Positions 46,418 to 57,635 of a stretch of 64,000 nt of DNA are shown in pieces. Source of the stretch: Tetracladium setigerum (taxonomy: Eukaryota; Ascomycota; Leotiomycetes; Helotiales); assembly GCA_031472005.1 (NCBI GenBank), contig PZJY01000007.1:310001-374000 (forward strand), read 5' to 3'. A program made the translations under genes and the position numbers. The stretch's first letter is position 1. Each line of letters opens with the position of its first letter. Below the pieces are notes generated by a model that searched no databases, had not been told where the DNA came from, and was given only the letters and a program-made list of their open reading frames with translations.

Positions 46418-48195
46418 ATGTTCGACATCAACTGGTACAATGTCTGCTCAATACTCGTAATCGCAGCTGGAGGAATTCCGAAAGGTGATAAATCCTCCTC
46501 CCTCGATTCCCAAGCTCACAATACTAACACAGTCTAGGCTACGACGAAGGTGGTTTCAGCGCCTCAGTTAGTCTCAAGTCCTTCACAAACGACTTCGGTC
46601 TCAATGCATCTCTCTGGAAAAATGACCCCTCCGGCCTCGCCAGCCGAAAAGCCAATATCTCATCGTTTGGAGTTCTCGGTGCAGCTTTTGGAGCCATCAT
46701 TGCACTTGGTCTTACGGATCGTTTGGGTCGTCTGCGGTGTTGGCAACTTTTTGTTGCTTGGTGGGCTACGGGAATCTTTATGCAAGCGTTCTCATCGGGA
46801 GTTTTGGGACTTATGCTATTTGGTAGATTGTGGGGTGGGCTGGGTGCTGGTGGTTTGACTGTGGTTGCGCCGCTCTATTTGTCTGAGATTGCTCCAGCTA
46901 AGTCTCGTGGGATGGTGGTTAGCATCTACATGGTCGTTTTACTTTCTTTCTTAACCATTGGTAAGTTCATTCGTCTCCCATCTGTCAACGCATCATACTT
47001 ACACCTTTCTTTCAGGTTTCTTTATTAACTATGCCGTAAATGCTACAATGGCCGTCAGCACTGTGCAATACCGAATTGTGCAAATAGTACCTTTGATCCC
47101 AGTGGGCTTCGCATTTATCTGTTCTTTTTGGTTGACCGATACACCCCGCTGGCTTGCATCCAAAGATCGCGGCGATGAAGCACTCGCTGCATTATCCCGT
47201 CTTCGAAATTCTGGAAAGTCCGACCATCGCATTTCCGACGAATACGAAGAAATTCAAGAGCAAATCCGAAATCGACAACAGAGTCTCGCGAACGATTCCA
47301 TCTGGACTATTATCAAAGAGATTGCCGCATCTTCGAATTACCGTAAAAGATTCCTTCTTGGTGCATTCATGCAGACTGTAGCTCAATGGTCTGGTGGAAA
47401 TGGAATTACCTACTATATTCCGGAGGTAAGCTTGACCTCAAGAGTCGTGGTACTTAATTTACTAAGTCATAATAGATCTTTGGATATGCTGGTGTCAAAG
47501 GAGCAAATGCCTCGCTTATCACATCGGGTGTGTACGGAATCGTCAAGTTGGTGTTCACCATGGTTTTCACATGGGGCCTCGTCGATTATCTTGGTCGACG
47601 TCGATGCATGCTTACTGGAATCATGATGCAATGTGGCACTCATATCTACATGTCCATCTACATGTCCACATTCCGAGATACCGGAAACCAGGCTGCATCC
47701 AACACTGCCATCGCTTCTGTTTACGTATATGCTATCGGATGGAGTAAGTCACACTTCTAAAGATCAGCTACACTCATAATAGATTCAAGACTCACTTGCT
47801 AACTTTTGCTTCAAGGTATCGGCCTCTGCACAGTTCAGTACCTCTACGGAACTGAGATATACCCCACACGCATCCGCAGCGTCTGTTATGCAACTAACAT
47901 GTCTCTGCACTGGTTCTTCCAATTTGCTGTTGTTCGCGTAACCCCCAATATGTTTGTGAGCTTTGACATTTGGGGTGCATATATTTTCTGGGCCATGGTA
48001 TGCGCGATTGGTTTCATCACTTTGGGAGTTTGGGCTCCGGAGACGAAGGGTATTCCGATGGAGAGAATGGAGGAGTTATTTGCTGGGAAGTGGTATATGG
48101 GTTGGAATGCAAAGGTGAAGCATTTGCATAGCGAAGAGGGGAGTGTTATGGGTGAGAAAGAGGGGATTAGTAGTAGGGAAGTGGAGAAGGTTTAG
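46418..48195 (+). CDS. MFS permease, sugar/quinate porter family
   Basis: Five exons (introns 46485-46547, near 46961-47015, 47427-47475 and 47743-47816) encode a protein of about 510 residues with 12 predicted membrane helices. Sugar porter hallmarks are visible: DRLGRLRCW between helices 2 and 3, FGRLWGGLGAGGLTVVAPLY with LSEIAPAKSRG, DTPRWLASKDRGDEAL before the central loop, DYLGRRRCML between helices 8 and 9, and PETKGIPMERMEELF after helix 12. Helix 1 (WYNVCSILVIAAGG) is followed by GYDEGGFS instead of the usual FGYD. The protein sits in the plasma membrane and would import a sugar, sugar acid or quinate-like compound by proton symport. It diverges from the amidohydrolase with three copies of the TCGG-N7-CCGA motif in the cluster. 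No frame problems occur. Confidence 0.92.
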
Positions 48196-48926
48196 CTGTT
48201 GATATGTACGAATCATTTATTTCAGTTAAAATCATTGTTTAAAACGTTCGGTATTTGAGCCTAAGCAACAGAGAAGAGGAGATTTGGTTGGTTGAAACAT
48301 TGAATGAAAATATCTTTTTGGCATGCCATCGCTCTAAGGAATCGTATTCTCGGAAGTCAACGTCATCTACACCACGCCCCAGATAAACACAACAAAACAA
48401 TCCCACCATAAACCCACATTTGATCTTTAAGCTCACCATCTCGAACCCTCAACCAATCACACACAGACCATCAACCAAAGCTAAAACTGTCAAGCTTCCC
48501 AAAACGCAAAGTGCCAAGACCACCCCCACCATCGATCCTCGCATTAACCTCGCATAACCTCGTACTCGCGCCGAGTGCGAAGTATCCCGAACAAAAATTG
48601 GAGAAGATGATGTTTTGAACCTCGGACGTTAGACGTGCTTGATCTTTGTGACGCGTCGTCGGTGGTAAGGCTGAGCGTTTTGAGTTGCTTGGGAGATGGT
48701 ATATATGGTTTTGAATGGCCTCTTGCTGTTCTTCGAACACACCGAACTAAGCACCAACATTAACAAACACGGAAGTATCAACCAACAGGAAGGCTTCCAA
48801 AAGGCAATTTCAGAACTCTTCAAACGACAAGCACTGGAGGACGAGTCAAATTAAAAGGATAAACACACCACCTTCGCCTGAGATAAAATCAAGAAACTCA
48901 GGATCTTCAAATTACCGTCCACGAAC
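48196..48926. other. Intergenic region
   Basis: Between two plus-strand genes. A CGGAAGTCAACG sequence near 48352 resembles half of the cluster motif but lacks the second triplet. No gene is called. Confidence 0.45.
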
Positions 48927-49650
48927 ATGCAGCTCCCTCCCATCGTCTATACGGAACGATTCCGACTCTGGCTTCACATCGGCCAGATATGCCTTCTCGT
49001 CCTTGCATCAATATTAACGATCATTCGTCTTTCAACTAAGGGGGTTATACCCAGCAGAGCGCAGGTTATGATTATTGTCTTTGTATGTTCGCTTCCACTT
49101 TTCATTAGAACCACCATCACCACCACCCAAAAACCCTCAAGCCAACCTCCCCCTCTCATCTCCCCTTAAATTGTATCTAAAGCAGGAACTAACAGTTTGA
49201 CCCTGCTAAAAGGCAGTCAAATCAATCCTCTTCATAGCCTACCAAATCCTAACCCATCGCTCGCCTCGCTTCATACGCTTCGCATCCCTCAAGGCGAATT
49301 TCATCCTCAATGCCATTGATGTGTTGTTCTGGTTCACAGCTTTCATATTGACGTGTATGGGGCTCAAAGTTGGGGCTGTGGCAGTGGGGGTCATTTTGTT
49401 GTTTGTCGTTCTGATTATCATGTAGGTTTTCTATTTTCGTTTCTTTGTCTGGTTGACGATATTGTTTAGATGACGGAGATTGAAATCGGGTGAGAGAAAT
49501 ATTATGCTAATTATGATCTCTTCCAGGGCGTCGATGGTATTGGCAGCATTCCTTTGCTGGGGAGAGTGGAGAGCGATGAAGAATGGCGCTGGTGGGAGGG
49601 AGATTCCAGATACGAATGCGCCGAAGTATTATGGCGAGCAGGCGGCATGA
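48927..49650 (+). CDS. MARVEL-like four-helix membrane protein (hypothetical)
   Basis: Three exons (introns 49083-49212, 49422-49526) give exactly 162 residues. Four hydrophobic helices are seen: HIGQICLLVLASILTIIRL, QVMIIVFAVKSILFIAYQIL, a third around LNAIDVLFWFTAFILTCMG, and the fourth GAVAVGVILLFVVLIIMASMV. The PRFIRFASLKANFILNAIDVLF block is characteristic of small fungal MARVEL-domain proteins, which help organise membrane domains. The N- and C-termini are predicted cytosolic. The exact role is unknown. No link to the neighbouring metabolic cluster can be seen, and its promoter lacks the 18-bp motif. Confidence 0.78.
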
Positions 49651-51028
49651 AAGAGCAAGAAGTTTGGTGGATTTGGCAAAGTGCCTTATGCAAGGGAAGA
49701 CACGGGGTTTGAAGGTTAAAAATTTCATCCTCGAGGAGCCGGAGTTGGGATTACACCTAGCCAGAGTAAAGAATGGGCGGCGGCAGGTTGGAAGACTTCT
49801 CATCCTTCTTGACTTGTCGAATGCCACAGAGGGAATGTGGCAGGGTTCTACCCAAACTCTTCGGAACACGAGAAGGAAATGGCTTGGACGCGGAAATCGT
49901 CATGGCGAGATTCGTCAAAAGTAGAACGTCAACGAATGCAATACGAATGAAGAAGACAGTTTTTACATCCAAGAAGTGAAGAGATGCTCCGCCAAGTCTG
50001 TGAAAAAAGGTGAGAGAAATTTGCTTTGAGCTTCGATTTTGTAGCAGTAGCACATGCTTCCTTGCGTACTAAACCGATTGAGAATTCATGTTTTTACTCA
50101 CGTCTCTCAAATGCAGTTCCAATTGAAATGCTGGTGATCTAAGAGAGGAATGGAAAAATAGGAAATTGTTAAAGGTCTAACAGTCAGAACTAACTTATTC
50201 TGGCTGGCATCTTGAGGAATGTATACATTAAGCTTGCAAGTTGCAGCTATCAAGAATAGCCGCTGAAAAAAATGAAGACAACCAGACTGCAGAGGTTCGA
50301 TTTGACTCTCAAATATTTTTCTATCTTCAGGCGGCATACCCGGGCTGACCTTTCTTTAAAAAAATATAAAAAAAATGTCTGTCGAAGAAAAGGCAATGCG
50401 AATGCAAAGACAAAATAGAGTCCACTTGGACAGGTTGAAATAAATATATTGCTGGCATACCTGTGAAACACTGTCAGCAAAGTTCCATGTCACAAAGGAC
50501 TAAAAGACCGATTTTTGAGGTGGCCGAATCTCTCAATTAGCTGCCCTGACAGAGGGCCGAGTTGGTCATCCACTAGGGATAAACCGAGTGTCATAAAACC
50601 GTCAAGATACCATGAACACAACAACAGCAATAGCGTCCCCATGCATCCCAACAAAAAAGGAGAAAGTTTGGCGCGAAGTTGTCGCCCGACAAAAGTGGTG
50701 ATGGTCTGCCCCAGCTCACATGTGAAATAACCGCCATGCCCACAGAGCACAGGCGAGGTTACAACAATTGCGACGCTAAAAAACCCTCAAAAAAGCAAAC
50801 GCATTCCTTTCCATTTCCATAAAAAACAGCAAAGCGGGGGGTATTAGAAAGAGTAGAGGATTGATGATACTCGGGATCATCAGAAGGCGGCCAAACCTCG
50901 TAGGGTGCGAAGTGAAATCTGTGACTTGCGCAAATTCCATAAATGGTCCAATCTGATGGAGTTGCAGTCGTCCTCAAAACAATTTGAAAAACTCCGAGCT
51001 GGGTATCTAATCAAACACAATGCAACCT
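49651..51028. other. Intergenic region between convergent genes
   Basis: 1.4 kb of AT-rich sequence without recognisable genes or repeats. Confidence 0.45.
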
Positions 51029-52011
51029 TTAGATAGTCTTGGGGGATTTGGCGTTACTGGAGATGTCAGTCAAGTTCGAATGTTTAGAAGAAAATAACCT
51101 ACCCAATGTCCACAATGTCATCGACATGGTTGCAAAGTGCCACGAATAGATCAAAGAAAAGTTTACCGCCACTCTCCATTTCTGCCTGCATGGTTCCGCT
51201 CCTCTTAAATGTCTTGCGACATCTGATAATCAAGGCGAGATAATGAGCGCGGAGGCGCGAGTCCGAGTCTGGCGTGTTGTCATAAGCATACCGAGCACTG
51301 CGGAGAATCATAGCAACTTCGATTCCACTCTGCAGACCTTGCTTCCGGAGAGACAAGCGCTTGAGCTCCTCCAAGCCGTACTTCTCTGCAGCGCAGTATA
51401 TGACTGTATCCCTCAAGAGGTGTTCTCTCACGCTAGATAGATATATTGTAGCCTCGACAGATCCGCGGCCACCTGTGTTTTCGGGGTTGGGGGAGGCTAC
51501 TGCATCCTCAAGCTCCCAAGAGTCTCGACGCTTATTGTGGATCAAGCGTGGGTAATAGTCGCCCTTCTGCTAAGCTGTCAGTATGCGCCCGCAGGGGAAA
51601 CGCAGTCAAACTCACGTATAGATACTCAAGAACGCAGGAGAAGATTTCGGGTTCTTCGTCGGGAAGATCAATCCGCTTACTCTGCGATCCAAGGAGTTGC
51701 CTTCTACAGGCTGCCATAAAAAATGGCGACATGCTAAGAACATCCTCATGTGCTGCAAAGAGTCGTCCTTCCTTACCGACTGTAAAGGTCACAATCGGCG
51801 AGGTTAGAGTGCTGTTTGCACATATGTCAGCGCTCAACTCTCCAACTCTGTTTGTTTAGGCAGCGTACCTCCCAACAGCTGGAGCTGGTGCGCTCCGGTC
51901 AAACGACCTTTGCAATTTCGATAACTTCGCGGGATCCCTAGACGGCCTCTTCGACTTCACAGCCTTTTCTACACGGTCGTTGGTTCGGTAGGAGTACGAT
52001 CGCTTGAACAT
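51029..52011 (-). CDS. BTB/POZ domain protein
   Basis: Four exons (introns 51812-51868, 51567-51615, 51057-51102) sum to exactly 276 residues. A basic N-terminal tail (MFKRSYSYRTNDRVEKAVKS) precedes the BTB fold: FTVGKEGRLFAAHEDVLSMS, PFFMAACRRQLLGS, IDLPDEEPEIFSCVLEYLYKGDYYPRL and the following helices. A charged region and the second half, with CAAEKYGLEELKRLSLRK, are typical of the fungal BTB family that has no Kelch or zinc-finger partner. BTB domains dimerise and often link to CUL3 ligases, but no CUL3-box (BACK) domain is visible. The first intron separates the tail from the BTB domain. Function is unknown. Confidence 0.9.
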
Positions 52012-53276
52012 GGTTGCGGTTGGGGGGTTTGTATTGACGTCGGAGAGGGAATTGGGACGGTGTGGGGTATTCTAGAGTTGAACGAAGGACGAAATGAGTG
52101 GCGGAAGGAGAGAGATTGACACACAAAAGATTGACAGGGCCCTGGAAGAGATCTCAAGATATTCAAAGATAGTCGTGAGATTCTTGTTGGAAATTTGCGG
52201 CCCGAATGGTGTGGTGAAGGAGGGAGGGAGAGGGAAGGGAAGAAGGAGAGGGAAGACGCGCAGAAGTTGGGGAAGCATTTAGGTTGGGTCGCGGTGTGGC
52301 GCTGACTTGGCAACCACGCACGTGATGTATGACAGCCACCGTTGACTCTTCGGAGAATGCTGTGTTGGTGCAAGCGTGGAACGGGAGAGACTTGTTTGGA
52401 AGAGATATTGAAGATACAATTCGCTGAAGTGTTGGGCAAAGTGCCACGAGTCTGCAGTGTGGACGCCTCGCGAGAACAAACCAGGCGGAGTATCAGGCGA
52501 ATCAGATTAGCGAAACCCATCATCAATTCAGAAGCACCACTCCAATTGAATTTCATTCCGGTAACTTGCTACTGTTGACTCGTTGACATGCAAATAGGAT
52601 GTAAAGAGAATGGCTATGGTAGTTTTAATACAAAAGAACACTCAATATGTTAGAGGTTAATGTATTGAATGTAGCTCTTGAGGCGAAGTTGCCTTGATTC
52701 TGGCATCCTCCAATGAGGGAGACGATACCTGCTAATTCATTCATAGCATTCTAGATCCTCGCAGTGTACTAGCGAATCTCTCATTGATCGGTGTAAGCAT
52801 GGATCTGTTTGCTTATGTCAAGAAGAGCAACCTTGGCCGAAGACGCCATTTCTCGCTTAGTGTTACCGAACATCTGGATATCTGGTATTCGACGACCGGT
52901 TCTGCTTTGCAGTGATACTTATTCGGCAAATTGAGGACTATAAAAAGAAGGCGGCTTCTATTATTGTCTCGCTATCTTGGAGCGGTTTTGTTGTAGAGCT
53001 TTTCAGACAATTATTCTTGAGTACAGTAACAAAACACGCTTTCATGACCACTCGGAACAACCTTACGCTAAAGAGAGAAGCTCAAAATCATCAAGACTTG
53101 CCTTTTATAGTTTAGCTTGAATTTTATCTTCACGCTTGAGCATTGAATTTCTGAATAGTAGGAAAATGGAGTTGTTATCTTATGTACAAGGTGTTTTCTT
53201 GTCGTGCCTTGCCATGGAAGACCCGTTCTGGCATCCACACTCTCATTTCCTCTCAACCAACACAACCAAAGTCACC
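52012..53276. other. Intergenic region
   Basis: 1.3 kb upstream of the BTB gene and downstream of the WSC gene. A GA/AGGG-rich stretch lies near 52215-52260. No gene is supported. Confidence 0.45.
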
Positions 53277-54116
53277 CTAAAATTCATTGGTATAAACATT
53301 CAACCTCGAAGGGCCTCCACAAATCTCCGCACTTCCCGAACAAACATTCGAACACTCAGTCTCCGGAGCCTTAACGCTACCAGCACCCAGCCCATAACCA
53401 CAGAAGCACTCCCTTGAGTACTCCAAACCAAACATAGAGAATCCAATACAGTACTCCGCGCACTTCTGAACAGTCATGTCATCGGAAGCAGTGTTACCAC
53501 CTGCAAGAGCACGGCCAGTGGTGGATTCGGTGTAGCAACCCAGCGATTGATATGGGAGCGGCTCGAGTGGGGTGACGATGCTGGGGACGCCGTAGGTGGT
53601 GAGTCTTCTGTTTCCACCGCATTTTTGGGTTGCGTCTCCTGGGCAGGGAGCGGCGCATTCAAGTTCGACGGTTGGACCGCTGGAAGCAAAATGGGTACCG
53701 CAGTAACACTTTAGTGTGTTAGGAGTGACAGTCGTTGAAGTGGGGTGAGCTGAATCAAAAAATCAACATACCTCACGTCCGTATTCTGTTCCAAAGAAGT
53801 TGAAGCCTGCACAGGCAACGGCACACTTTTCGTTTGTCATCAAATCGTCTATTAAGGCAGCTCAGTAAGGACCATTTGTTAAGCGTCAATTCGTTAAGAA
53901 GGAAAGACCGCAAGATATTCTGGGAAATTCAATATTCTTACCGATGTAAGTTTTGTCGGCCAAAGCACGCACAGATGAGGAGGACGCCTCGTAGAAACAC
54001 CCAGCATACGCCCATCCAGATATCGTTGGAACGGCTCTCTCTTGCACAGATTGAACAGGGGATGCAGCTGCCAAGCCAATGAAGGCCGAGCTGAGAGTAA
54101 TGATTGAGGTACGCAT
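53277..54116 (-). CDS. Secreted protein with two WSC domains
   Basis: Three exons are needed, with introns near 53845-53935 and 53705-53770. A signal peptide (MRTSIITLSSAFIGLAAASP) is followed by two WSC domains. The first runs from WAYAGCFYEASSSS to the segment ending in CGGNRRL. The second starts at YQSLGCYTESTTGRAL and ends with CGGPSRLNVYTNEF at the stop. Each carries eight cysteines in the expected spacing, with CYCGTHF or CFCGYGL in the middle. WSC domains bind carbohydrate, probably wall beta-glucan. There is no transmembrane helix or GPI signal after the second domain, so this is a secreted protein rather than a Wsc-type stress sensor. The start at 54116 is preferred over an upstream in-frame ATG at 54212, which would hide the signal peptide. 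Confidence 0.9.
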
Positions 54117-55521
54117 CTTGACGAAATTGCAAAATTGGATGAGGTGAGAAGTGAGAAAAAAGAGCAAAGAAGTCCAACGTGGGCTTATATTTAAGGTCGG
54201 ACAAAGAGGCACAGCAAATGTTAACTAGATCGTGGCCCACCCACGAAGCAGAGAACAGCCCAGTAGTGGACAACAAGCAGGGTTATCTGCAATGGAAAGG
54301 AGACTTCTAAATGGGTCCATCCGGTTAAATTACTTATGCTTATCGAACGGATAGTTACACAAACCTTAACCCCATTAAGGCTTTGCCGCCGTTAGTCTGC
54401 TTGGAATTTAATATATGTCCCGGCCGCATAGCCGTGCCAGACATTTTCTTGGCAACGTATTAGTTGTCACATCTAGACCACGTGGAAAGCCAGATAGTCT
54501 AATATACCAGTCTACTGATTGTACATAATCTTGGTGAAAAATACAAGAGGCAGATCAATTTGAAGTGTCAGGGCCGGCGGACATATTTCCCACTCGGTAT
54601 ACGCACAAGCCAGTCTACGCAGGGTAGGTACTCCGCCTTTCCCCCACCTTCCTTTTGGCTAATTTCTTCACAAACACATTCCCTTTTTTGACAAGGGAAA
54701 TTCGAAAGCCAAGTAGTATGAACATGCTAGTGTGTATTATCCACCAGTCAAGAACAACAAACGGGGTACTTAACAATTGCCTTCCAACCGAGTTCCGCAA
54801 TACATTCTCTCTCAGATCTTTACAATCAGAACTATTACTACCGAGCTCAAATAGCCATCAAACAACCCCATAGTAGTATCATACTCACACTGTAAGCTAC
54901 TTTTAGAGCCCGCGATTATCTTTTCATAGATGAGTAGGTTGTATTGACAGCAAGTTCAAACTTGAGGCAAGGACATTTATCCAACTAGCGAACGGGGAGG
55001 CATCTCAAGGCCATGTAATCGAGTGAGTACCCAGGCACTGGGTTTTAACAAATCTCTATCGGCGGGGCTACCGAGTAATGTGTGTTACGGAGCGGTTATG
55101 ATGCATGACAGAGAAAATTGAAGAATAGTATTCCGACTTGCGACACGTCAAGACCACCGCGAGGTTGGGAAGATGCCACGATGGTTTATACAGACAAATA
55201 GATATTATGAATTCTTCATCAGTACAGACGTACACCTATTCAATGAAAATAGGAAGACTTGGAGCAGATAAGTAATTCTCGCTTGACATGCGTTGTGTAA
55301 ATATTTGTGGGGATGGTCGTTCTTGAAATACGTGGCTATGATTTTGCTTTATATCTGTAAAGCATGGGATCAAAGGCAGTTGCTAACTAGTGATGAGGGG
55401 CTACATATTTACATGACCACAAGAGGTATTTGGAACGACCAATTCTCCTAGTTCCCTCAATTCGAATGACTTGTTCTTTCGCCATATACTATCAAGGTAC
55501 CAACTTAATCCCCCTCAAAAT
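54117..55521. other. Intergenic region
   Basis: 1.4 kb between two minus-strand genes, holding the WSC gene promoter. No gene or repeat is evident. Confidence 0.45.
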
Positions 55522-56886
55522 CTAATTCTTCAACCTCTCCAACTCCTCATTCTTACACTTCTTCCCCGCAATAACCGGATTACACCTCACACTCCCCCTC
55601 CCCTCACCACTCTTAACCCCCGGCAACCTCGCCACAAAACTACTATTCCAGCGACTTCCCATCCCCACGCTCTGGAAATCCGTCGAGATCATCTGCGCAC
55701 CACTCTCCAACGCCGCACTCAACATGGTATAATCCTCCTTCAAAACCTGCTCCATCGGCACATCCGATCTCGTGCGCACGAAATACCCTTTCTTCACCAA
55801 CTCCTGAATGAGTTTCACATTCTCGCCCAAGGGGTTGTTACGCTTGAGAAAGGCGGCATCCGGTTGGCCGGGATGGAATTGGTGAAGATGGCGCGCTTCT
55901 CGAGATTGAGATGTGTCGTTCCGCGGTAGATGTCGCGGATTGATCCGGTCGTTGGTTCGTTGTCCATAAGGAACATGACTTTGCCCCTGGCGTCTTTTTG
56001 GCTTGGCCAGCCGTATTTAAGTACGCTTTCTTCGAGGGTGAGACCCTTCTTTCTAACATCGTCAGGAGTGATGATTTCAGAGGGTTTGAAGACTGAGAAG
56101 ATCTCGCGGTCGACAGTGTCGAGGTTGGTGGTGTTCCAGGCTTCTCCTGATACGCCTCCTGCGGCGACGATCTTGGGGTCCGGGATTTTGAACTCTAGCA
56201 TGATGGGGATTAAGGTGTGACCTTTGTTGGCGCTGGACCAGGCTTTGATTTCTTGAAGGCAGGCGACGAAGGAGAGACAGCGGGTGTTGACGTCGGCGTC
56301 AGCGATGTGGAGGACTTTGGTACCAGGTTGTTGCCACTTGAAAAGTTAGCAAAGATTCTAAAAGTTACGTTGATTGTAATGTGAAAAATGTTAAATCACG
56401 AGACCAAAGTGAGAAAAACTCAAGTCATCAAACACAATTCCAATATCAACACACCTCTGCTTCAACCGGATATGGCAATCCAGCCAACCTCCGAATCAAC
56501 GGCGCCGCAAACATTCCCCCTTGGAATCGGCAAACAAATCCAACTCTAACCCCCTCACGCTCTGATACTGAAACTGATCCGTCAATTTAGGATGAGAATA
56601 ATATAGAGTCCGAGCCGTGGCCAGACCAACAACCGATTCGAAGAGCGGTCGTTCCTGGAGAGTAGTCTCGACGTGATAGCTGTTGTGCGTGCCAATGACT
56701 TGGACTTGATTCATTTTCAAGTCGGAGGTGGAATCGCGAGAGAAGATCGAGGCTGCTGTTGAACATGCTGGAGTTTTTTTGGGGTTAATGATACTGAGTA
56801 TGGGACAGGTAGAGAGTGAGATTCAGAGGGGGAGTATACGTACAAGCGAGCGCCAAGCTGCCAAGGAGAGTGGTTTTGAGACCCAT
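55522..56886 (-). CDS. Secreted PI-PLC-like phosphodiesterase (Ca2+-dependent bacterial type), two frame breaks
   Basis: Three exons (introns 56768-56843, 56337-56454) give exactly 390 residues once two single bases are added. A signal peptide (MGLKTTLLGSLALA) leads into the TIM-barrel X-like domain. The catalytic His is in VQVIGTHNSYH, and the metal-binding block is VRGLELDLFAD. Further family blocks are KVLHIADADVN, IPIMLEFKIPDP, DARGKVMFLMDN and YFVRTRSDVPMEQVL. The family is the phosphatidylinositol phosphodiesterase type found in bacteria and fungi (PI-PLC-C1-like), which acts outside the cell. The two breaks are at 56516-56520 (GGGGG needs one more G) and 55870-55872 (CCC needs one more C on the coding strand). 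Both flanking frames continue with well-conserved family sequence, so decay is less likely than undercalling. Confidence 0.82.
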
Positions 56887-57635
56887 ATTTGCGAACTTCG
56901 ATTGACGGAGAGGGAATGGAAACCAATGCTACAGCAATCGTCTACGTAGAAAAGAAGAAAGTCCTCAATACTTATAAGAAATAAATTAACCTATTAGTCT
57001 CAGTCTCACGTCATAGTGATAGTGAATAAACGTTTTATCCCACATGTTCATTATTACCCCACCTTCCAAATCCTTGACTATGGGTCGAAGTCTAAAACAC
57101 ATGCATCCCAAATCTCGTGTAATTGGCTACGGAACAGTACCTCGTTAAAAACGAAGAATGGAGGAAGCAGTTGCACAGTTCTTTCTCCTAGAACGGAAGG
57201 AGGAAGAAATCACGTTTATGAAACGGTTGGACATCAATTGCCGGAAGGAAGATATTTTAATTGCCGTAAGCCCAGAAATCCACCGACTGATATGTAAGGT
57301 TCTGGATCCCCGGAACGGAGAAAGGTCGAAAGTTCATAGCAGTTATATCAAAAATTTCATATAGATGCGTTCCCCAACAAATTTTACGAATTTTTTGTAT
57401 CTTCGCAAACCCGTTGTGCCGGTGTTGTCACCTCGCAACTGACAAAGATTTGGGATTGGACTTTCCAGTCAACAGCATAATTTTGGACTATCGATGAGTG
57501 AAGTGAATTCGCTATAAAAACACAGGGTATACAAAGAAAGACCCTCGAAGTGGAGAGGAATGCTGTAAGCAGGCAAAATCCACAAAGCTTGAGGGTTCGC
57601 ATCGCCAGATTGGAAGAGAATTTATCTTGACATGA
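56887..57635. other. Intergenic region
   Basis: About 750 bp between two minus-strand genes. No gene is supported; it should hold the PI-PLC promoter. Confidence 0.45.

Noticed and set aside
48352..48363. CGGAAGTCAACG as a fourth cluster motif
   Set aside because: It lacks the CCG triplet and lies downstream of the permease gene.
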